A stretch of 64,000 nucleotides of DNA from Gordionus sp. m RMFG-2023. Taxonomy: Eukaryota > Nematomorpha > Gordioida > Chordodea > Parachordodidae. The notes beneath the pieces are model-generated. The model worked only from the letters and a program-made list of their open reading frames with translations. It was not told where the DNA came from and did no database searches. Positions 49,880 to 62,200 of this stretch are shown piece after piece. Position numbers and translations under genes: made by a program. Each line of letters begins with the position of its first letter. Position 1 is the stretch's first letter. Location of the stretch: assembly GCF_954871325.1 (NCBI RefSeq), contig NC_088778.1:2451743-2515742 (forward strand), written 5' to 3'.

Positions 49880-50665
49880 TTAATGAAATCACTAAAAATT
49901 GTTATAAAATAAGTAACAACTATTTGTTAGAAATCGAAGGGAAAAGTCATAAAATATAGAGCTAGTTAATGTTTACTTAACAGAAAATTAATTAAGTTAA
50001 AAATCCATAAATAAATGTAGTCTTATCAATTTTAGTTTTAACCAGTTATATATTTTTATTATTAAGAAATTATAAATTTAAAATACCATTATGCTGTATA
50101 AAGTATGGGGCTACTTCTAAAAATATTTTTCAAATCATAAGATTAATTATATTTTATTTAAAAAATTTACTTCTTGACATAATTGTTATATTGGGGGAGA
50201 CTATAATATTATAAAATAAAATAGGCATCTGATTTTAATAGTAATTTCATATACCATATCTTCGGAACACTTCAGTATTTCCTGAAAAAAAATATATTTA
50301 TTTTGGTATTCATTTTAGGTTATGATTCAATTGTATATGTAAAGGATTTTTAAAATATTTATAAGAACTTTTGTAAAGAGTGTCAAAAACAGAGCTATCA
50401 TATAATATATATTCCATGTTTGATGGAAAAAATTCTATATATTTTAATTTCTTTTGCAAATTAAATTATCTTATAACTAACATAAATTTTTTAAAATGTT
50501 TTTTAACAATTTTAAGAAATATGGAAATGATTTCTATCGAATCTTCACAACAATGTAAGTACGTTTTTATTGCAAATACTTTATTTTTTTCAGGTTAATT
50601 AAACATTTGGCGTCTTGATAAGAAATAGCATATATTTTTTAAAGTAATATTTAATACATTTATTT
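49880..50665. repeat. Dispersed repeat D2, copy d
   Basis: Aligns with D2 copy a (4560-5400): ATAAATAAATGTAGTCTTAT near 50008, ACCATTATGCTGTATAAAGT at 50088, AATCATAAGATTAAT at 50135, GGAGACTATAATATTAT near 50197, TATACCATATCTTCGGAAC near 50250, TTTTGGTATTCATTTTAGG near 50301, and GTAATATTTAATACATT near 50644. The open frame at 50380-50598 lies inside the repeat and has no domain. Confidence 0.7.
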
Positions 50666-53600
50666 AATTTTTTTACCAGGTTGAATTGATTATTGTTATG
50701 AAAATATAATCTAATTCCCAAAATATATGGCGAATTTTAAATTTTTGCTCATACCAATTATGTTCTTGTTGATGTTTGATGGGGAATACGTGTCCATACA
50801 CAAGAAATTCAATATTAAAAATTTTACTCGTATCCAAGAAATTGGTGTGTTATTTTATCAGGTCTTCTACTGTCAGGAAATATATTAGAAAGTTCTGCAA
50901 TAAATATTATTTGATTGCATTTAACATACCCGGTTCATGGACAAGAATTGCGGTTACAAAGTAAAGAATATAATAATAAACTTATAGTAAGTTTAAATAT
51001 AATAACGAAAAAATATAAGCCTGTTATATTTAGTGTGACCTAATAATTAATCAATTTCAATTTAAGATTTTTAGATGGGATAATCTCAAAGAATTTGTAC
51101 CTCTGCTCTTAATAAGTTTATTGAATCTGGATCTAGCCAAAGTGAAATTTTCGTAATAAGGTAATATATAGGGCTTTCAGTAATAGATTTCAATATTTCT
51201 GTTCTCTAGAATATAAAAATTCAATAGTATTTATGACAGATTTTGTTCATCCAAAAAAAGCTAAAAGGGATCGAGTTGTGTGTTGGTTAATTAATGTACT
51301 ACGATTATGAGGCTTGTGATGATAGCAAATTGATACAGATAGTAAAGAACTTAAACAAAAATTCACATGTTTAGAGGGCAGCGGGCTTCATTCTAAGCAA
51401 TTAGTGTAATCATTAAGAATTGCTTTCAGTCTCGTGTCTCACTAGATGAGATTTCTCCAAAAAGATACTTTCCATAGAATCCAATAATGATTTTAGTAAT
51501 TAAATAGTTTTCAGTTTAATAAAAAGTATTAGGAACTGTGGAGAGTTTTAATTTTTAATAATAGTGTCCATATTTCCAAAGAAAACATTAATTGAATACT
51601 CACCAATGGGAGAGTTCATATGAGATAAAAATTTTTATGTAGTATAAATTCAAAAATATTATTTGCTGTTTTTTCTTTAGTTCAATACGAGGAGATAATT
51701 ATCTTCATATAACGTTAAATATCATGATATTTTGAAGCAGCTGTCTCGCTTAATTAGCATTGTTCGATACATAATTTAAGAGAAAGGAGCGGTAGATAAC
51801 CTTTGCGACAAACCTGCTAGATATCAGCTCTGTAATCTTATTTAGACAGCGCTGAGCTGCAACTGACGGCAGCATCCTTAGAGAAGATCTGATCGATTTG
51901 AAAAAAAAATTCTAATTTTTAGTAATTTTTATAGCCTCCGATATTTGTCTTGTAGCTTTTGGTGAGAATTTGCGTTCGTTGAAGAGAGTGCGTCAAAGGA
52001 GGTGCATAGTCTGAGATCAGGGTTTATGTTTAAATTGTTCATTTTATTCTAAGATAGCCTGGTCTTAAATTTTATAATATCTTGAATATAATCATGAAGT
52101 TTAAAATATATGGTTGATGAGAAATATTTAATATTCTTAGTAAAATAGTTTCCATTACATGAATTTTGAAAGATTTTTGAAAAAATAAAGAAAAGGTTGA
52201 CCATTCTCGATGGAAGTACAGTTTTTCAATATTATATTTAGAATAATTAGTAGAAAATGCAAGTCTAACTCTTCGTAAAATTCTGGAAAGGCCAGGAATT
52301 GGTCTATAAGGGGATTGATGCTCTATGTGTCCGAAATATAAATTTTTGGATTGCATAATTTTTTTCCGGAAGTAATAGAATGTTGGCTAAACGTATTTAA
52401 TAGATAACTGAGCGAAATAAGCTTGTCGAGAACTATGAAGAATATAGCCAACAATGTGAGCCCTAGTATTACAATTAATTCTTATTCTGGGAGATAGGAC
52501 TTATATCCAATATAATATATATTTACATTTTATTCTTATATTGTATTTTCTTTATATTAACTAAGATTCTTTTATTATTGATCAAAATGAATAAGTGCGA
52601 TTAGTTTTTGATGTTTAAAACAAAATAATAATGATGATTATTTTGCCTATAAAAATATTCCAATCATTTAGTTTGATGCTATCAAACGAAATTTCTCAAA
52701 TTTAGTGTTTTCAGATATTCAATATTTATCATCTAAATATAACAAATTTGTTAAATAAACTTTTCTTTATATATTTGCTTGAAATACTTGTTTGGTTTTG
52801 CTTTACAAAATTTTGGGTTAAAATTTGGAGGGAGATATACAAATCTTGAATAAGAATTTTAGTAATGTAATGCTCTTTTAAACAAGTTTTGACTTCTAAA
52901 GTAATATACGGGCTTCGTATATTCTCTTTTATTTATTATAATATTTTGCTAATTCAAATTTATATATTAACAATGTCTTCATACTTTCGCTATTTTAAAA
53001 AAAATTTTCATAGATATAGAACAGTAATTTTTATTATTTCTTTACTAAATCATAACTGTATACCCAGCAATGAAAAAGATTATAATTTTAGTCCAACATG
53101 AATTATCTTAATTAGATCTTCCCGAATTAATATGCGACCTATTTATATCTAACTTTAACAATTATCTATTATCTTAGTTAAAATTTATGTGCTTAATAAG
53201 TTATATAAGCGTATATGCTCTAGTGCTAGATAACAGATCTTTTTTAAAAAAATTAATAATGATTTTATTATAGACCGAAGTATAAAATTCCTCTTCCCAA
53301 TTCCTTTTTTTTGAACCTTAATTTGTCAATATATATTAATTTTTACCCTTTATAACTTTTATAATATAAACTTACCATTAGTTTTTAAAAAAATTTAGTT
53401 AAAATATTTGTGTTCCTCGAAATAAGTTTGTAGCTTTAATTAATAAAAATTTTAATTTCTTTGCAAAAATATAGCTAAGCATAAATAGGGATAGAAGAAA
53501 ATAGATCAGAATATTTACCTATTTTTACATAGTAACAAATTATAAAAATATTTAGGATTTTGTTACGCTCCATTATGCCAAGTTAATTTAATTAAATTTG

Positions 53601-54999
53601 AAAATATATTTTTAAATCAATTTATGGTTACCTATATATATTGTCAGAATGCCGCTTACTCTCTCTATATTTAGCACATTTAATATATATTATTAATAAA
53701 TCTATGTAATACAATTCTTGTGACTACATTAATTATAAATTTTAATAACAAAAATTAAATTTTAATTTCAATTTGTTAATATATATAATATATAATATAC
53801 GTAGTATTATTATTCCCGAAGCTTTTTTTTAAACAATTTTACAAAAATATATAGTTAATATTTATATAAAAAATTATATAAATAATAAATGTTTAATCAT
53901 AAATCTACCTCGTTTATACAAATATCTTGATAAATCTTATGAAATAATATATAAAAAATAAATAATTAAATCAATAATAGTCAAAAAATTTATAATAAAA
54001 AATTACTATTGAATACATATTTTTTAAAAGTTAGGGATTCTATATTGAAACGCTGGTAGTGATAAATCGAAGTTTTTATATCTAATAACATACAATAATA
54101 AAGTTTGTTACAAAATATTGCAATTAAGTGTTCAAGTAAAGAGATTATCAAATTACTTTGTAAGAAATGAAAAATACCTAATAAACTTATTTATAAATTT
54201 TTCTTTTCTCCAACAAGGATGCCAATTCTCTCGTGTTATCTTAATGGGTATTACAGTTTATTGCGAACCTCATCTTTTTAGCTTGCACTTTAAACAAAAT
54301 AGAGGTTTTATCATGAAGGACATTTGGGGAGAAGATTTAATTAAGAATCAAAACGGAAATTCACGGGTACATTACACTGACTGGAATAACTTTCCAGTTA
54401 GATTATATTTCTAATTAAATATAACACTCTTATCATATTTGAAAGTTTATGAATTCATATGGATTCCATATGCCGTGACATTTGCGTATTAGGAAACTAT
54501 TTTAATAATAAATAGATTGCCATGTAATTAAATTGAAAATATTAAAATGAGCCTTTAACATTATATTTGTTAGATTTATGAATATACACAACTATGAAAG
54601 ATCTTGGAACTTACTTATTTTGTTTAAATTTACTAATCGCCTCGATTTGAATTAATGTTTTTGTAAAAATCTTAACACTGTATATATTAATTTTATTTTT
54701 AAATTGAATTATTATTATAAATAAACTGTGATAATAATAAATGATGATTATAATGTTAAATAAAATATATAATGTATTAAGGTTGATCTGTAATTGATAA
54801 CGAAAACTACTGATGATTATAAATGATAACATAATATAAAGGATCGTATTTATATAATGGATTTCAAAAATAAAGTTAATAGACCAGGCAAAGTATACAC
54901 TAATATTTATATAAGAAAACACTTAGAATATTTCATATAAGAATATTCCTTTAATGTAAATTCTTCAAATATTATAATTACAATTATTTTTTATTAAGC
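50666..54999. other. AT-rich DNA with an unassigned higher-complexity island
   Basis: About 51050-52500 is visibly less AT-dominated and may be an old element. The 94-codon frame on the - strand at 52072-52356 is the most protein-like stretch, but I cannot place it in a family with any confidence. Other frames (50776-50964, 52889-53101, 54118-54414 on +; 54611-54922 on -) show no recognisable motif. The remainder is featureless. Confidence 0.4.
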
Positions 55000-55464
55000 A
55001 TAACAACCATATAAATTTTTTCCACCTAAATACAAACTGTTTTACCTAGAGGTTTATTTTCTTGTTCTATATTAATATTTTTGATATAAAATACATTTCC
55101 TGAAATTAATTTACCTATGTTAAGGGTAAGGCTAACATTTCCTATATCTAAAATATTTAATTACAATTATTATACATAAAATATATTTTATTTTTTTACT
55201 TATTCCCATTTTGAAATTTTGAGGACCTTAAGATATTTTTGTATATTGTTAATATTAATTTATATGTTCGAAAATGAGATACTTATGATAATATGATCCA
55301 TATGCTCTATCTCTATAATAAATATGAACATTTTAAAAATTATAATTCCTTTAAATGAAATTCTAACTTTGTTTCTCTCTCTCTTCTAACTGGACTATAT
55401 CATTATAAAAATATGAAAAATATTAAATAATAAGGACAGTAATATGATAATTTTATATTTTTAA
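55000..55464. repeat. Dispersed repeat D1, copy e, left part
   Basis: The core at 55045-55165 (TAGAGGTTTATTTTCTTGTT, TTTTTGATATAAAATACATT, ACCTATGTTAAGGGTAAGG) and CTCTTCTAACTGGACTATAT near 55381 match D1 copy a. The copy stops at TTAA (55461-55464) where the piggyBac element begins, and resumes at 57933. Confidence 0.75.
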
Positions 55465-55921
55465 CCCTACATTACAAAGGTTGGGTAAATAATATCCGAC
55501 GGCTTTTATAATCTTGATAATAAAAAAACCTGAAGATACTGGTTTTTATAGATTATAAGGAATATATCTACCAAATTTCAAGATAATTAATTTGATATTT
55601 TTAAAAAAATTTGCTATTTGTTGAGCTTGGGATAGTATAGGTTCCACCTATGTACTAATAAAAAATTTTTTTTCCAAATAACTTGAATCATTAATATTAT
55701 TGTATATTACAAACTTTTTTATAAAATTGAAAAAAAAATTTTATTTTAAATTTTTTCATTTTTATATTGTATTGTGAACCAAAATTTTTAAACTTTATAC
55801 TATTTTTTTTTCTTATGGGGCAAAATACTATAAAACGTGCATATGGAAAATTTGAGATCATCTATTTCTGGAATAATTTTTTTATTTAATATTAAATATT
55901 TATATATTTTATATAGGTAAA

Positions 55922-57580
55922 GTAGATTGTGAGTCAAGTAATGATTATTTATTTGACAGCAATCACAATTCAGATACAGAGGAGGATAATATCAATATTG
56001 ATGAGTATGAAGATAACTATAAATATTGTAATGTCTTCCTCAAAAAAGAACGAGATTCCATAATATAATTTCTTGCTTACAGGAGGTTGCAAAAAAAGCA
56101 AAATCACATCTAGAAATCTTTAAATTATTTATCTCAGCTATTTATACAAATTTAGTTTTAAAATACACAAATAAAAAGAATGATGTCTTCAAAAATATAA
56201 CTCATCTCTATTTATCACGCTAAAATGGATGAAAGAGAATTTAATACCCTGGTTCATTTGCTAATGATATCGGGTGTTTATAAATCCAATCATCAAAATA
56301 TATGAGATTTATGGAATAAGGATGGATTTGGTATATATTTAGATAAGCCATGAATATAAATAGATTACAATTTCTATTGAAAGTTATAGATTCGATGATA
56401 TGAAACGAGGAAAATAAATGATAAAGCCACACATATTAGAGAAATTTTTAATGATAATTGCAATAATTCTTATACTGTTGATCAATATGATAATATTGCT
56501 AAAATGCTTCCTGCTGTACCAAATAAACCAACTAAATATGATCTTAAAATCTATGCTCTAGTTTATATACTGACAATCAGCCAGAAGGACCTTACAAACT
56601 GTCAAATAAGCCATTTGATATACACTTATTCAACCAATTTTAAGAACTAATAGAAATATAAAAACTGACAATTCGTTTACAAGTTATGAATTAGCCAATC
56701 ATATGCTAAATTCAGAACCTTAACGATAGTAGAAACTATAAGAAAAAAAAGCAGGTACCTGTTTCATATTTGATATAAAAAGAAATATAAACTCAAATTT
56801 ATTTGCATTTAGAGAAAATACAACTGTATTTTCATTCCAAAAAAGTATAAGAATATAATATTGCTTTCTAAGCTACATTATGATAACAAAATTGATGCAT
56901 CAAATGGTGAGTTGAAAAAACCAGGAATTATAACGATATGTAATTTAACCTGGAGTTGATCAACTTTGCTCCATATATTCTATATTCAGAAAATCGAATA
57001 GATGGCCATTGACCATTTTTTATGGCAAATATATAATAATAAAGGCATTGATGTTTTATAAAGCTAATAATTTATTGAATATAAAAATATTTAATTTATA
57101 AAATTATTAGCAATGGAACTCATGGCTCAATATTAGTGTTGTTTTAAATGGCTCGTTTTGAGCCTATTTTTAAAAGCGGCTAACTCAATATTTTAGTCAG
57201 AAAAAATATTGCCCGAGCCTCTATATTTCGATAATATATGTCTAGACCTTTGTTCTTTCTATGAGAAAAATCTTCAGGCTTGCGTAATATTTTTCCGGAT
57301 GAAATGTTGAGTTAGCCGTTTTTAAAAATCGGCTCAAAACGAGCCGTTTAACAACACTACTCATACTCAATATATGATCAGCATATGAGAACCATCGTAT
57401 ATGTAGATCATAGGATAACAAAATTGAGGATTAACTGATGAAAAACATATTCCATCAATTAAAAAGGGAAGATATTATTATTGTCCAAAGGTGAAGGACA
57501 AAAAAACAACATTTATTTGTTTAAATAATTGTTCAAAATTTATTTGTAAAGATCATAAACATTTTTTATTACAAAAATTT
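55922..57580 (+). pseudogene. piggyBac transposase, broken
   Basis: Would have cut and pasted the element at TTAA. In order along + strand frames: an acidic N-terminus (VDCESSNDYLFDSNHNSDTE, then EEDNINIDEYED) at 55922-56010; FKLFISAIYTNL near 56120; DEREFNTLVHLLMISGVYKS near 56228; DLWNKDGFGIY near 56306; YTVDQYD near 56470 carrying the first catalytic-type D; PNKPTKYDLKIYALV near 56520; QPEGPYKLSNKPFDI near 56580; TDNSFTSYELANHMLN near 56667 with the second D; GVDQLCSIYSIFRKSNRWPL near 56955 with the third conserved D. A C-terminal cysteine-rich knuckle (YYCPKVKDKK ... CLNNCSKFICKDH) is at about 57476-57560. Multiple frameshifts and stops, and a MITE insertion, make it non-functional. Confidence 0.87.
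57134..57359. mobile_element. Palindromic hAT-type MITE inserted in piggyBac
   Basis: A 226-bp element with long inverted arms: TAGTGTTGTTTTAAATGGCT, then CGTTTTGAGCC on the left, and GGCTCAAAACGAGCC then GTTTAACAACACTA on the right. It splits the transposase between KLLAMELMAQY and the C-terminal knuckle. CTCAATAT precedes it (57126-57133); the same eight bases recur at 57366-57373, six bases beyond the expected right end (CTCATA intervenes). Best preserved of four family members in the window. Confidence 0.82.
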
Positions 57581-57936
57581 ACATGATATTTGATGATTAA
57601 TATTTTTTTTTAAATATTTTTTTATAATATGTAATTATTATTATTCAACATTTATTTAATAAAATATAAAATAAAATTTGCATTTATAATTTTTTTTGCT
57701 AATAATACTATAATTAAAGGCTAAAAAAAATTTATTTCATCAACTTTAGTTAAATTTCCATAACTTTAATTTTGAAGTAAATGTTAATCTATGATTTTGT
57801 ATTTATTATCTCCAATATATTCAAAATTTTGGATCTCAAATTATAATAAGTTCTGAGATATATATATTCAAAATTTGGGGTAAAATAGGCCTCATTAGTT
57901 ATGATAGTTTTTTCCATTTTTGTAGTAAAGGGTTTA

Positions 57937-58420
57937 TAAAAAAATTTAAAAAATGAAATAATGATTTTACAAATAACTAGAAAAATTGATAACCTTTTCT
58001 AATGTTTACAATATCATCAACTATAACTATATAAATATATCAATAAGAGAATGTAAAATTTATATAAGTTTTTTTTAATAAAATAAACCTGCAAATTCGC
58101 ATGTGGAATTATCAAATAATTATTAAATAAATATTATTTTAATAAAATCAATATAAGGTAAAGGTCACATGTCATTTACTTTCTTTACAAATTATCATTG
58201 TATCTAAATAGGTTATGTCATTATTAAATATAACAAAATTATTTTTTTTGATAAAATTTTTAATAAATATAGATAAGAATATCTATATTTAATTTCTCTA
58301 AAAGCATCTCATTTAAAAAACCTTAAGAAAACAATTTTTAGATAAATCCATTAATATCTATCTTCGTTCATTACAAATTTCATCAAATAATTTATAATAT
58401 TTTATATTTTTATGTGTGCA
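57937..58420. repeat. Dispersed repeat D1, copy e, right part
   Basis: Continues the copy interrupted at 55464: TTGATAACCTTTTCTAATG at 57987, ACAATATCATCAACTATAAC at 58006, ATTATTAAATAAATATTATT near 58118, and ACTTTCTTTACAAATTATCA near 58177. All match D1 copy a near 14686-14885 in the same order. Confidence 0.72.
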
Positions 58421-60927
58421 ATTTTTATTTATTTTAATTACTGAATTAAATGAATTTATTTTTTATTTTGATAGTGATAATTACATACGTTAGGCTGTAT
58501 TTGTAAAAATTAGAAATTTCTTTAGGGGGGGGGTGAAGCACTATCAAGTTTCAAATGTATTTTTATTTCGAAAAATTATTAACTTATTTCTTTCATATTA
58601 TTATTTATAGGGTATAAGGAGGTTAAGATTTTGTTAGGGAGGGTTGGGGTGGATATATTAGTATAAATAATATGAAAACAACAAATTTCCAATAGATAGT
58701 TTTTCTCTTAAAAATTTCTTTAATATTCCTCGGATCCCTTAGGTTAAAGTCGATAGTTTTAAATATCCTATGCCATTGGTGTTTATAAGAATGCGATCAG
58801 ATCTTTTTGAAATTATAATAAGTCATAAGTTTGCAATATCTCGGACTTAAGTTTCTTTGCTACCAAGAATGGTGGATTATGTATCAGATCTCCTTCCATC
58901 GTAACTGCCCACATATCCGGTTATATATAACGAAAAAGTAAATTCCCATTTTATAAAATCTGATTCCTTTTTTTCAAATACTGATTGGAATTCCTGAATA
59001 ATTACGGATCTTCTCTCCACTACTTAATGGATCTTGTAATAAATATAAAGCTATTCCAATAACTAAACTTACAACTAAACCAAAACTCACTCATGCCATT
59101 GGTATTTGTTTAAATTGTTTAATTATCTAACTTCAGACTTGGTTCTGTTAACATTTTAATGTTGAGAGTAATGGAAGGCATAACATTTGTCATTCTAAAG
59201 TCTAATTGTTAGACATAATTTATATAATTCGACCTAAGAAGTTTGAGATCAGCTCAAATACTCATGATATTTCTCAAATTCCTGGATAAATCAATTCCTC
59301 AATTGGGATTACTCGGGCATTAATCCGTTGGCTCCCTTCAATCAAACTTCGAACATCTTGAAATAAAGAAGTAATTAAAAATAATAAAATATTCAGAATT
59401 TTACAAAAACATAACATTCCGATAATTTTCACTACTTTAACACTTTGGGAATTTCATGTTATTCTTCTTTAAAGAACTTGGTTGTCCCATTATAAACTTG
59501 TGGATGACTCGTAAGGCTTTCTTGAGGCGAAGACAAGCCTTTATTAATTACATTAGTTATAGGTAGCCTCATCTTACAAGATTATTATTTTTTATATTAA
59601 ATATATAAAAATATTTTTCTTCTGATATAAATTATAAGTAATTTTAATAATTCTTTTATTTTCTTTTATCAATCTACGTGATAATTATATCTGGTGATAA
59701 TTATATCCGGTGATAATATAAAACAATAAAGATAAGATAATAGACGTAATAAAGATATGATAAAAAGAACAAAGTTAAAAGTAGATATTATTTAATTATC
59801 ATTTATTGTGTAAATTTAGATAATTTTAAAAATAGTGTAAGTAGGATCATAGACAACTTGAAAATTATAAATTTTAGACATAAAGCTGGTATATAAATAT
59901 AAAAATAGTTTTAAAAAAAGTATAAAATAGAAGGAAGGATAATTCTAAATATTAAAGGAAGAAGATTTTTGATAAATGTATTCCTATATAGTAATATAGT
60001 AATATAATTTCTATATTTATGTTTTACATAATATCATTACAGACTGTATAAAAATAAAAATTTAACTTATTTAACCCTAAACAGATTATTAAAGTTAAAA
60101 TTCCATTAAAAATTAAAAATATACAACATTTTGGTAATCTTATATGAGATATAAAAGTATTAAGCCTATGTAATATATCTGCTTTTGCTGTCAAAAGTAA
60201 ATAAAGTGCGTCATAGATCTGAATTTAATGGAAATAACAGAAGAGATAGAAATTTAACAAAATACAAAAATCGATAAAATAAGTAAACAGCAAAATTATT
60301 TTATTTAACATCGTATTTACAAATAGTCGCCTGATTTATATCACGTGTATAACCGTTATTTCTTTGTCCCAAAAAAGTATAAAAGGGACGAGATTTTATA
60401 ATTATAATATTTTTTTTTTTTTAATTATTTCTTTTGTAAAATTTATATTTTGTAGGCAATAAAATTTGAAATTGGAGTTATAAGAGAGATTTTTACTGTT
60501 AGAGTTTTATAGCATTTAATTTTTATACTAAATTTATATTTATTCTATTTTTATATATTTAATTATCCTTTAGTTAAATAATTGATTAATACCAATTATA
60601 AAAAAGTAATTGCACTTGTCGATATAAAATGTTAATATTTTACCTCAAATATTTTATATCCTTAAAGTTTAAATTGCTTTATAAGTTTCTAATTGAGAAC
60701 CCTAATCATGGTACATATACCATAATGTTATATCAAAATATATATAGAAACGATTTCTAATTCTACTCATATATGTTATTACCTTCATCAATTGGCATAC
60801 CTTAATTTATTATAATTAGTAATTATTTATTTAACCTTTAAATTAATATAAATAATGCATCAAACATTACTACAATTTTAATTCTTCGATTTTGGTTACC
60901 TGAAAAATGCAATCATGATATTATATT
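58421..60927. other. AT-rich DNA with one higher-complexity stretch
   Basis: About 58720-59580 is less AT-dominated and could be a decayed element on either strand, but I recognise no motif. A small tandem repeat (GATAATTATATC followed by a G/T-rich spacer) sits at about 59680-59722. G-rich patches near 58526-58535 and 58626-58652 have no partner. Confidence 0.45.
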
Positions 60928-61231
60928 CTACTTATCAGGCGCGTACGCAGCGGGGGGGGGGGCAGGGGGACAAATCCCCCCCAAAGCCAAAAAATGCAGA
61001 TGCCGGATTATATTTTTCAAAAATATTACTGTTAATATTAATTTATATTTGTTAATATTTATTCTTATCTCATATATACATATATATATATATATTTTAT
61101 TTATCACATTCATCTACTAAGTTATTTTATCAATCAATTTCGATTTTAAGTTTTCCTTGGCGTAATTTACCTATTATTTTCAAATTTTAGTGGCGTAATA
61201 TTTATCTAAATTTCTAATAAAATAATAATTA

Positions 61232-62200
61232 TCTCTGAAACTCCTTGTCCAACAGGGAGAAAAAAATTGCAAGCTTGTCCAACGAGATCGAGTATCCGCC
61301 ACAGTAACAGCTATTTTGGAGTTAGAAGAGCTGATTATTAATGCTATTACTGAAATATCACAATGGCTTGAAAGAAATATTTCCTCAGAAGCAAGAAAAT
61401 TATTGGATTCAATACTTATTCCAAATTTTTTTTCTCATTAGAATGTATTATTTAATTATACAACTATTTTATGTAATACTTTTAAAAACATAACATTGAC
61501 TTGATTAAGAAGATGAGAATAGCGGAGAGCATTTTATCAGAACTCAAGGAAATAGAGTTAATGTTGTTGAAGAATTTCATATTTTATATGTTATTGTTGA
61601 GTCAAAAGCAGAGCTATACGTGTTAAATATTTGTCCCCCTCGACTTGCAGCAAGCAAGCTCATTATCAAAACATTAATATAGGATCAGTAGAAGAGTATT
61701 ATAAAACAAATGTCCCCTCTCCCAACCTTTTTCATATGGTGATAGAAAAAAAATAAAAATATTTGTTATATTTTTATCATGAAGATGTTAAAATATCTTA
61801 TGATGCCTTATTAGCTGAATAACTATGATTAAAAGATTAACTATGGTTGATACAGTCCCAAAAAATGCTATGGATGCTTTTTATTTCAAACACATTTTAG
61901 ATTATACTCCCAATTATTAAAATGGTTATATATATATTAGCAGCTCTTTAGTAAACTAATGAGAGAACATTCACTTTTTTAAGAAGAATAACAGAGCCTT
62001 GCAGAGGTACCATTTGCAGGACCAGGCCCAGATTTTATTTTAAAATTTTTTCCGGCCCGGGTTTTTTTTAAAAAAATTACGAGCCCGACCCGGGTTTATT
62101 TAAAAAAATTAAAATACGGTCCGGCTCAGGGGCCGGGCCTGCAAGTCTGTGAAAAACATACCTATGAAATACAACATCTGAAAGTAGATTGAATGATTTA
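61232..62200 (+). pseudogene. hAT transposase, C-terminal remnant
   Basis: The + strand reads VQRDRVSATVTAILELEELI then NAITEISQWLERNISSEARK at about 61275-61400, then frame-shifted YNYFMQYFQKHNIDLIKK-like sequence near 61455-61510 (stops present) and ESILSELKEIE near 61535. Near 61955-61990 TNERTFTFLRRITE matches the ER(S/T)F..L.RIK motif of the hAT C-terminal dimerisation domain. After the nested insertion, ITYEIQHLKVD-like sequence continues near 62155-62190. The pattern suggests the hAT group whose transposases resemble vertebrate ZMYM/ZNF-type domesticated proteins, but the subgroup is not certain. Several frameshifts and stops; dead. Confidence 0.7.
62002..62149. mobile_element. Short hAT-type element nested in the hAT transposase
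   Basis: About 148 bp, starting CAGAGGTACCATTTGCAGG and ending GGGCCTGCAAGTCTG (inverted, CAGACTTGCAGGCCC), with G/C-rich subterminal arms and an A/T centre. It cuts the transposase just after FLRRITE. A clean 8-bp duplication is not obvious (GAGCCTTG precedes, TGAAAAAC follows). Related fragments at 18496 and 24222 share the ends. Confidence 0.7.

Larger units (their letters stand above)
55465..57932 (+). mobile_element. piggyBac element with TTAA insertion site, decayed
   Basis: About 2.47 kb, including a later 0.2-kb insertion. The left end CCCTACATTACAAAGG follows TTAA (55461-55464). The right end reads TTTTTGTAGTAAAGGG (inverted, CCCTTTACTACAAAAA) followed by TTTA (57933-57936), a TTAA with one change. 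CCC ends and a TTAA target are the hallmark of piggyBac. Inside lies a + strand transposase pseudogene. The D1 repeat on both sides is interrupted exactly here, which independently supports the borders. Confidence 0.85.

Noticed and set aside
52072-52356. Possible gag-like or other element protein on the - strand
   Set aside because: A weak resemblance in spacing of aromatic residues only; not enough to name a family.
54118-54414. Open frame of 98 codons on the + strand with fairly mixed residues
   Set aside because: No recognisable family, no conserved copy in the window and no gene context; kept only as a remark in the stretch entry.
54611-54922. Open frame of 103 codons on the - strand
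   Set aside because: Almost wholly I, N, F, Y and K with repeated I/Y runs; expected by chance in this base composition, with no domain.
58720-59580. Membrane-protein-like stretch on the - strand
   Set aside because: Hydrophobic runs occur but the frame is short and interrupted, and no family could be named.
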